A DNA stretch of 32,683 nucleotides from Syntrophus aciditrophicus (GTDB lineage: Bacteria; Desulfobacterota; Syntrophia; Syntrophales; UBA5619): the NCBI GenBank assembly GCA_020726025.1, contig DYTH01000010.1, forward strand, positions 1-32,683, in the 5' to 3' direction. The position numbers were made by a program, and so were the translations under genes. The stretch's first letter is position 1; each line of letters opens with the position of its first letter. The notes beneath the pieces were generated by a model. The model was not told where the DNA came from and did no database searches. It was given only the letters and a program-made list of their open reading frames with translations. Of this stretch, positions 27,065 to 32,683 are shown piece by piece.

Positions 27065-28216
27065 TTATGGCTGGTGCAGGGATTTGATCCCGGCGTCAAA
27101 CGGCGGGTGGATGACGCCCTCTTCGGTGATGATCGCGGTGATCAGCTCGGCTGGGGTGACATCAAAGGCGGGGTTCCAGACAAAGACGCCTTCCGGGGCG
27201 GTCTGTGTTTTGCCGCAGTGGGTGACCTCGGCGTGGGGGCGTTCCTCGATGGGTATCCGGGCGCCGTCGGCAAGCGAGGCATCGATCGTCGAGAGGGGGG
27301 CGGCGATGAAAAGCGGAAGACCGTGGGCGCGGGCGAGGACGGCAAGCCCGTAAGTACCGATCTTGTTTGCCGTATCGCCGTTTGCGGCGATGCGGTCGGC
27401 GCCGACAACTACCAGATCAACCCGCTTTTCCTTCATCAGAAAGGCGGCCATGTTGTCGGTGATTAAGGTGCAGGGGATGCCCTCGCGGGTCAGCTCCCAG
27501 GCGGTGAGCCTCGCCCCCTGCAGCACGGGGCGCGTCTCGTCGGCGTAAACGTGGATATTCTTCCCCTGCCGCCATGCCGAGCGGACGACCCCGAGGGCCG
27601 TCCCGTAGCCGGCGGTGGCGAGCGCCCCGGCGTTGCAGTGGGTCAGTATCCGGGCGCCGTCGGGGATCAGCGCGGCGCCGTTTTCGCCGAGGCGGATGTT
27701 GATCGCGATGTCCTCCTCGCATATCCCGATTGCCTCGGCAATCAGGTCATTCTGGATCTTTGCGATATCCCGCGGGCTGCTGGACAAGGACGTTGCGTCG
27801 GCAGGATGGCCGATCTCACTTTCCGGCTTGCGGCCGGTTCCTGCCCGTTGGCTCAGCGATGCGGCGAAGCGGGCGCGCATCCGCTCGATCGCCCAGAAAA
27901 GATTCCGGGCGGTCGGACGGGACGCGGCGAACTGACGGCATATTTCGTCGAACTCCTGTTGAATCTTATCGTACGAGTCGCCGCAAAAAGAAAGCGTGCC
28001 CAGGGCAATCCCCATCGCCGCTGCGACGCCGATCGCCGGCGCGCCGCGTACGGTCAGATTTTTGATCGCCTCGACGACCTCGCGGTAATCGGTGCAGGTC
28101 AGACAGGATTCCTCGAGAGGCAGGGCCCGCTGGTCTATCAGGACAACGGCGTTGTCCTGCCAGACGATGGTGTTGATTTTGGTCTTTGCTTCAGGGGACG
28201 ACGCATTCGTGTGCAT
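27065..28216 (-). CDS. mtnA: S-methyl-5-thioribose-1-phosphate isomerase
   Basis: A 383-residue aldose-ketose isomerase of methionine salvage. The active-site loop THCNAGALAT holds Cys194, and GADRIAANGD holds Asp273, matching Cys160/Asp240 of the Bacillus enzyme. RGAPAIGVAAA is the N-terminal signature. The protein is about 35 residues longer than usual: some 10 at the N terminus and about 25 in a Gly/Ser/Pro-rich insertion near residues 121-148. Its substrate is 5-methylthioribose-1-phosphate, giving the ribulose phosphate. No other salvage gene is adjacent. The start has a weak ribosome site; a family B element lies 61 bp upstream. Confidence 0.93.
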   Translation of the reverse strand: MHTNASSPEAKTKINTIVWQDNAVVLIDQRALPLEESCLTCTDYREVVEAIKNLTVRGAPAIGVAAAMGIALGTLSFCGDSYDKIQQEFDEICRQFAASRPTARNLFWAIERMRARFAASLSQRAGTGRKPESEIGHPADATSLSSSPRDIAKIQNDLIAEAIGICEEDIAINIRLGENGAALIPDGARILTHCNAGALATAGYGTALGVVRSAWRQGKNIHVYADETRPVLQGARLTAWELTREGIPCTLITDNMAAFLMKEKRVDLVVVGADRIAANGDTANKIGTYGLAVLARAHGLPLFIAAPLSTIDASLADGARIPIEERPHAEVTHCGKTQTAPEGVFVWNPAFDVTPAELITAIITEEGVIHPPFDAGIKSLHQP

Positions 28217-28277
28217 GACGCTTGCCGCCTTCGTGAAAAGTCAGACATTCCGGTAGTCTTTATACCATTGAAATACT

Positions 28278-28418
28278 GAGCCAATTGCAAAAGTCCCTGT
28301 GCGTCATACCGTCGAAAGACGGTATCCAGTATTTTCAAGATATTCTGGACCCCGGCTTTATGAACATTAAGCTTCGCTTTCGCCGGGGTGACGGATAAGC
28401 TTATTTTGCAATTGGCTC
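28278..28418. mobile_element. Family B miniature inverted-repeat element (copy B2)
   Basis: A 141-bp element with the same perfect ends as copy B1 (GAGCCAATTGCAAAA), in opposite orientation. It is flanked by tact on both sides, a probable 4-bp target duplication. About 21 bases (beginning ATGAACATTAAG) are inserted in the loop of the GC-rich hairpin relative to B1. It lies between gatB and mtnA, upstream of the mtnA start. Confidence 0.88.
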
Positions 28419-28516
28419 TACTTACTAAATATTGAATCTGAACCTTCAAAAAACTGGCCGTCGGTCTTCGTTTTCATCGGTGCGACGAGTTGCCGCGGCG
28501 AAGTGTCACGAGGCCA

Positions 28517-29953
28517 TCATTCCTGATTTGACAGCATTTTTTTCAACAGGTCGTTGAGCATCTGCGGGTTTGCCTTGCCTCTGGTCGCCTTCATCGCCTG
28601 GCCGACGAAGAAACCGAAGAGCTTGTCCTTGCCTGCACGGTACTGGGCGACCTGGTCGGGATTCTTCGCGAGAATCTCGGAAAGTGCAGCCGCGAGGGCG
28701 TTTTCATCGGTGATCTGGACGAGCCCTTTTTCCTCGATGATTTCTCCCGGTGTTTTTCCGGTCGTGTACATCGCCTCGCTGATATCCTTCGCCATCTTGC
28801 CGCTGATCGTCCCATCCTGAATCAGCGTGATCATCCGGGCGAGGTTGGTCGGCGTCACGGGGCACTCCACGACGGTTTTTTTGTCTTCGTTCAGGAGGCG
28901 GAGAATATCGCCCATCACCCAGTTCGCGGCGGCCTTCGGTTGCCCGGAAAGGCGGGCGACCTCCTCGAAATAGTCGGCAAGCGCCCGGCCGGAGGTAAGC
29001 ACCCCGGCGTCATAGGGTGAAATCTGGTACTGGCTGACAAAGCGCTCGCGCTTTTCGAGCGGCAGCTCCGGCATGGCGCTGCGAATCTCTTCCAGCCACT
29101 TGTCATCAACGTGAACGGGGACAAGATCCGGTTCGGGGAAATAGCGGTAATCGTGGGCCTCCTCCTTGCTCCGCATCGATTTGGTGACGCCAGCGGCGTC
29201 GTCCCACAGCCTTGTTTCCTGCACAACCACCCCGCCGCTTTCAAGGATGTACTGCTGACGCTTGATCTCGTATTCGAGGCCGCGCTGGACATTCCGGAAC
29301 GAATTCATGTTCTTGAGTTCTGCCCTCGTGCCGAACGCCTTCTGTCCGACGGGCCGGAGCGAGATGTTCGCATCGCAACGGAAGCTCCCCTCCTCCATGT
29401 TGCCGTCGCAGATCTCCAGATAGACGAGGATTTCGTGGAGCCGCTTGAGGTACGCCGCCGCTTCCTCGGCGGTGCGGATGTCCGGATCGCCGACGATCTC
29501 GATGAGCGGCACACCGGTGCGGTTCAGATCAACATAGCTCGACGGGCTGTTTTCGTCGTGGATCAGCTTCCCCGCATCCTCCTCCATGTGGATTCGGGTA
29601 ATCCCGATTCTCCTTTTCCCGGCTTCGGTTTCGATATCGACCCAGCCGTGTTCGGCGGGAGGCTCGGCGTACTGCGATATCTGGTATCCCTTCGGAAGAT
29701 CGGGATAAAAGTAGTTTTTTCGGGCGAAGCTCGATTCCCGGTTGATCGTGCAGTGGGTCGCCATCGCCATTTTCAGCAGATAATCGACCACCTTTTTGTT
29801 CAAGACCGGCAGCACCCCGGGCATCCCGAGGCAGACCGGGCAGGTGTGGCTGTTCGGCTCCGCCCCGAACCGGGTGGAGCAACCGCAGAAGATCTTCGTG
29901 TCCGTAAGAAGCTGGGCGTGTACCTCAAGCCCGATTACAGGTTCAAATTCCAT
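28517..29953 (-). CDS. gatB: Aspartyl/glutamyl-tRNA amidotransferase subunit B
   Basis: A 478-residue subunit, opening [15 protein letters not shown]. The zinc-site cysteines are Cys23, Cys25, Cys38 and Cys41 (CGC and CPVC). The kinase-like domain includes HMEEDAGK and DLNRTG. A helical and YqeY-like tRNA-binding tail covers roughly residues 300-478. It phosphorylates Glu- or Asp-tRNA before amidation. Its ATG shares one base with the gatA stop (TGATG), so the two are coupled. Full length, no lesion. Confidence 0.97.
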   Translation of the reverse strand: MEFEPVIGLEVHAQLLTDTKIFCGCSTRFGAEPNSHTCPVCLGMPGVLPVLNKKVVDYLLKMAMATHCTINRESSFARKNYFYPDLPKGYQISQYAEPPAEHGWVDIETEAGKRRIGITRIHMEEDAGKLIHDENSPSSYVDLNRTGVPLIEIVGDPDIRTAEEAAAYLKRLHEILVYLEICDGNMEEGSFRCDANISLRPVGQKAFGTRAELKNMNSFRNVQRGLEYEIKRQQYILESGGVVVQETRLWDDAAGVTKSMRSKEEAHDYRYFPEPDLVPVHVDDKWLEEIRSAMPELPLEKRERFVSQYQISPYDAGVLTSGRALADYFEEVARLSGQPKAAANWVMGDILRLLNEDKKTVVECPVTPTNLARMITLIQDGTISGKMAKDISEAMYTTGKTPGEIIEEKGLVQITDENALAAALSEILAKNPDQVAQYRAGKDKLFGFFVGQAMKATRGKANPQMLNDLLKKMLSNQE

Positions 29954-31410
29954 CAGAGATTCGGTCTCCTTTTTTCAATGTTTGCCTGTTTTTCATAGGC
30001 AGAGGCGATCTGGAGCAGGCGGCCCTCCTGGAAATGGGCGGCCAGAAACTGCACCCCGATTGGCAGGCCGGAGGCGCTGTAACCGCAGGGCACGGAGATT
30101 CCCGGAATCCCCGCCATATTCGTAGAAATTGTAAAAAGATCGGAAAGATACATCTGCATCGGGTCGCCGGTTTTTTCTCCGATGCGGAAAGCGGGCGTCG
30201 GCGTCGTCGGCGTGATGATCGCGTCGCACATCGTGAACGCCTCATCAAAATCCCGCTTGATCAGCGAGCGCACCTGGGACGCCTTCTTGTAATAGGCGTC
30301 GTAATACCCCGAGGACAGCGCATAAGTACCCAGCATAATGCGTCTTTTTACCTCCGTACCAAAGCCGGCCGACCGGGTCTTTTTGTACATGTCCAACAGA
30401 TCGCGGCTCTCCGGGGCGCGGAAGCCGTATTTGACGCCGTCGTAGCGGGCGAGATTCGACGAGGCCTCCGCGGGCGCTACAATGTAATAGACGGCAAGCG
30501 AGTATTCCGTGTGGGGCAGCGACACCTCAACACACCGGGCGCCGGCTTCCTCAACGGTTTTTACCGCCTGACGGACGGCCTTTTCCACCTCGGGATCGAG
30601 CCCGCCGACGAAAAACTCTCTGGGGATGCCGACCGCCCAGCCTTCGATCCCTTTTCCGATAAACTGTCTGTAATCGGGAACTTCCTCTATCGACGAGGTT
30701 GAATCGCGGTTGTCGTATCCGGCAAGGACGTTCATCATGATGGCAGCGTCCTCGACATCTTTCGTAAAGGGGCCGATCTGGTCGAGCGACGAAGCAAAGG
30801 CAATCAGGCCGAAACGGGAAACCCGGCCGTAGGTGGGCTTCAGCCCGACAACCCCGCAGAGGGCCGCCGGCTGACGGATCGACCCGCCCGTGTCGGAGCC
30901 GATGGAGGCTATGCATTCGTCTGCCGCTACCGCCGCCGCCGAACCGCCGCTGGAACCGCCGGGAATTCTCTCCAGATCCCAAGGATTCCGGGATGTTCCG
31001 TAAAACGATGTCTCCGTTGAGGAGCCCATCGCGAACTCGTCCATGTTGGTCTTGCCGGTGAACACCGCCCCCGCCGCGCGCAGTTTTTCGATCACGGCCG
31101 CGTCGTACGGCGGGATGAAATTGGAGAGCATCCGGGAGCCGCAGGTGGTAAGCGTCCCCTTCGTGCAGACGATGTCCTTGAGCGCAATCGGAATACCGGT
31201 CAAAACGCCGCATTCACCCTTTTTGATCGCCTCGTCCGCCCTTTTTGCCTCGGCGAAAGCTGTCTCTTTCATCAGCGTGATGTAGGCGTGGACGTCCTTT
31301 TCAACCGCGTCGATCCGGCCGAACGTGGAGGCCGTGATCTCCTCGGACGACGTCTCTTTGGAGCGCAGCTTTTCGCTCAATTCATGAATGGTCAGTTGGT
31401 GCAATTCCAT
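29953..31410 (-). CDS. gatA: Aspartyl/glutamyl-tRNA amidotransferase subunit A
   Basis: A 485-residue amidase-signature protein. The Ser-cisSer-Lys triad is Lys78 (GIPIALKD), Ser153 (GGSSGGS) and Ser177 (DTGGSIRQ), one position offset from the Staphylococcus enzyme. It releases ammonia from glutamine and channels it to GatB. It follows gatC after about 150 bp and directly precedes gatB. The ribosome site is weak (AGAGA). The gatC-gatA gap contains a short C/G-rich stretch and no gene. Confidence 0.97.
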   Translation of the reverse strand: MELHQLTIHELSEKLRSKETSSEEITASTFGRIDAVEKDVHAYITLMKETAFAEAKRADEAIKKGECGVLTGIPIALKDIVCTKGTLTTCGSRMLSNFIPPYDAAVIEKLRAAGAVFTGKTNMDEFAMGSSTETSFYGTSRNPWDLERIPGGSSGGSAAAVAADECIASIGSDTGGSIRQPAALCGVVGLKPTYGRVSRFGLIAFASSLDQIGPFTKDVEDAAIMMNVLAGYDNRDSTSSIEEVPDYRQFIGKGIEGWAVGIPREFFVGGLDPEVEKAVRQAVKTVEEAGARCVEVSLPHTEYSLAVYYIVAPAEASSNLARYDGVKYGFRAPESRDLLDMYKKTRSAGFGTEVKRRIMLGTYALSSGYYDAYYKKASQVRSLIKRDFDEAFTMCDAIITPTTPTPAFRIGEKTGDPMQMYLSDLFTISTNMAGIPGISVPCGYSASGLPIGVQFLAAHFQEGRLLQIASAYEKQANIEKRRPNL

Positions 31411-31562
31411 AAAACATTTCTCTTTTCTGTTTAATCACCCCTACCTGGCCTTTCCCCGTTAAAAAGGGAGAAATAAAAGGGATGGGCGTTTTCGTTCACT
31501 GCCGCATTGGCCGCCGCAGGCGCCGCCGCTCGGCCATTACGGTAGATGGATGGTCTCTATGG

Positions 31563-31850
31563 CTACTCGATGACCTTCGGCACCTGAAAAAAGCCGCCCC
31601 GCGCCTCGGGGGCGTTGGCCAGCGACGCATCCGGCGACAAGGAATCCCTGACGTCATCCGCCCGGAAGGCGTTTTTCCGCAGTGTCGCGTTCGCGAGCGG
31701 CTCTACCCCGTTCGTATCCACCAGGGAGAGCTTGTCCATATAGCTCAATATGTCATTCATCTGGGCGGTGAACTTCTTTGTTTCGTCCTCTTTGAATTCG
31801 AGTCGGGCCAGATGGGCCACCCAGGCGACCTGCTCCCTGCTTATCTTCAT
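31563..31850 (-). CDS. gatC: Aspartyl/glutamyl-tRNA amidotransferase subunit C
   Basis: A 95-residue small subunit: MKISREQVAWVAHLARLEF, then MNDILSYMDKL and the C-terminal FRADDV and FFQVPKVI segments that wrap the GatA-GatB interface. Start 31850 is preferred for family fit. An alternative ATG at 31868 adds six residues and sits close behind AAGGGG. It is the first gene of gatC-gatA-gatB, which corrects mischarged Glu-tRNA(Gln) and possibly Asp-tRNA(Asn). Confidence 0.93.
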   Translation of the reverse strand: MKISREQVAWVAHLARLEFKEDETKKFTAQMNDILSYMDKLSLVDTNGVEPLANATLRKNAFRADDVRDSLSPDASLANAPEARGGFFQVPKVIE

Positions 31851-31993
31851 AGTATCCAATGCATTCACCCCTTTTCCACTTTGCGGCAGCCTGAAGCGTT
31901 GCCGGTGTTTCTTGTAGTTTCCACGGGGGGGTAATATTGCTTTCAGCCTTGAAAATCAAGCCGTTTTTCGCATGCGGGGCATCCAGATATTCC

Positions 31994-32022
31994 TTGACAA
32001 GAAAAAACAGACCCTTTATAAA
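31994..32022 (+). promoter_or_regulatory. Near-consensus sigma-70 promoter of the J-domain gene
   Basis: TTGACA at 31994-31999, 17 bases, TATAAA at 32017-32022. The leader to ATG 32109 contains AAGGAGG at 32062-32068, followed by a 13-codon frame (TTG 32071) whose TGA overlaps that ATG. An 8-bp hairpin, CCATCTCG/CGAGATGG, lies at 32076-32100. Confidence 0.75.
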
Positions 32023-32108
32023 GTTATCCACATAGCACACTTGATGTTTCCGCCATGGCATAAGGAGGTTTTGATCCATCTCGATTTTCCCCCGAGATGG
32101 CCGCCACA

Positions 32109-32526
32109 ATGAATCAAACCGACAGCGAAAACAGAATCATCATTCCGGAAAAACAGCTTCTCGATTCGTGCCGGGTTCTTTTTGGCAAGGAAATTTAGAT
32201 GTTGCCGCAGTTCCTCGGGTATCTGCAACCGTCCGGAGTAAAGGCGGCGTACCGTAAACTGGCTATGGAGACGCATCCCGACCGCGCCAGTTACATCGGC
32301 GTGGATGAGGCAATCCTGTCGGAACGATTCAAGGAGGTACGCTCTGCTTATGAGCAGGTTTTTTCGTATGTTCAGGAACCGGAACGTTACATTCTGGCAA
32401 TGTCGGCACGCCCGTTCGGCAGACCGGTTCGTCCCGCAGCCCGCACACAGGCTCCCCGGCGCCATAATTTCTATACGGGACAAATCCCTTCCCGCAAAAT
32501 TCTCATCGGTCAATTTCTCTATTATT
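32109..32526 (+). pseudogene. J-domain protein gene, interrupted by amber codon and repeat insertion
   Basis: Reading from ATG 32109 gives 29 codons ending LFGKEI, then TAG at 32196-32198. The same frame resumes at once with ATG 32199. Across the stop the text reads as one J-domain: QLLDSCRVLFG, then FLGYLQPSGVKAAYRK and the HPD triad (His26-Pro-Asp28 of the second part), which binds DnaK-type chaperones in the family. After a basic linker it continues PSRKILIGQFLYY and ends at a TGA made by the junction with the family A element at 32527. Two independent lesions suggest a decaying gene; reinitiation at 32199 could still give a 109-residue product. The remainder would lie beyond the window. 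Confidence 0.72.
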
Positions 32527-32679
32527 GATGAACTCGTCAAAAGTACATTTTCCCCTCCCCTTGCGGGAGGGGATTAAGGGGAGGGGAAAACTACATCCCG
32601 AAATACAGTCACTTATCACCCCCACCCGGACCCTCCCCCGTGAAGGGGGAGGGAATTTCAGACTTTTGACGAGTTCATC
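32527..32679. mobile_element. Family A miniature element with exchanged core (copy A4)
   Basis: The ends are family A: GATGAACTCGTCAAAAGT at left and the same sequence inverted at right. The 6 bases before it are attatt and the window ends in atta after it, consistent with the same 6-bp duplication. The interior is unlike copies A2 and A3: two C/G-rich palindromes (CCCCTCCCC..GGGGAGGGG and CCCTCCCCC..GGGGGAGGG), a type widespread in proteobacterial intergenic DNA. It is 153 bp long. Confidence 0.85.
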
Positions 32680-32683
32680 ATTA

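Noticed and set aside
27551-28279. 242-codon plus-strand frame opposite mtnA
   Set aside because: Antisense shadow of a clearly recognised gene in GC-rich DNA.
31753-32109. 118-codon minus-strand frame upstream of gatC
   Set aside because: Overlaps gatC in another frame and resembles no known protein.
32196-32198. TAG as pyrrolysine or another recoded codon
   Set aside because: carB and the DUF3783 gene in this window end in ordinary TAG stops and no pyrrolysine genes are seen; nonsense mutation or reinitiation is simpler.

Overview
The window looks like a chromosomal segment from an anaerobic, moderately GC-rich bacterium, most likely a Desulfobacterota (deltaproteobacterial) member of the Syntrophales type. 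This rests on gene content: a split B12-dependent methylmalonyl-CoA mutase, a hydroxyacyl-CoA dehydrogenase/enoyl-CoA hydratase fusion, a molybdenum hydroxylase operon, DUF3783 and DUF6125 proteins, GatCAB, and many short palindromic repeats. No rRNA, tRNA, CRISPR array, integrase or transposase gene was found.

Layout. 1-1674: repeat end, a noncoding stretch, and an AAA/DUF4143 ATPase gene preceded by three alternating inverted repeats. 1742-10592: a plus-strand surface-glycan cluster (asparagine synthase-type amidotransferase, GT4 glycosyltransferase, membrane PHP-like protein, WbqC-like, PIG-L deacetylase, DegT aminotransferase, WecA/MraY-like phosphosugar transferase); the last five genes are chained by ATGA overlaps. 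10600-12946: minus-strand thiamine-binding-like protein, TlpA-like thioredoxin, CcdA-like electron transporter and a small His-rich protein. 13187-16321: plus-strand beta-oxidation fusion enzyme with two domain-of-unknown-function genes. 16395-20964: minus-strand molybdenum hydroxylase set (CoxG-like, FAD, 2Fe-2S and Mo subunits) plus a small zinc-finger-like protein. 21237-23433: methylmalonyl-CoA mutase large and cobalamin subunits. 23741-26944: carB with a near-consensus promoter. 27065-31850: mtnA and the gatC-gatA-gatB operon. 32109-end: a broken J-domain gene.

The most unusual signal is a set of nonautonomous mobile repeats. Family A has 19-bp terminal inverted repeats (GATGRWCTCGTCAAAAGTC type) and 6-bp target duplications. 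Family B has GAGCCAATTGCAAAA-type ends and 4-bp target duplications. Both families carry related ~70-bp palindromic cores, and the core also occurs alone. One family A copy has a different core between the same ends. Family A insertions, target duplication included, are 138 or 159 bp, both multiples of three; one is read in frame through the start of the PHP-like gene and another creates the stop codon of the J-domain gene.

Metabolically, the fusion enzyme, methylmalonyl-CoA mutase and molybdenum hydroxylase suggest acyl-CoA and heteroaromatic or carbonyl substrate catabolism. The first third of the window builds a lipid-linked surface glycan.
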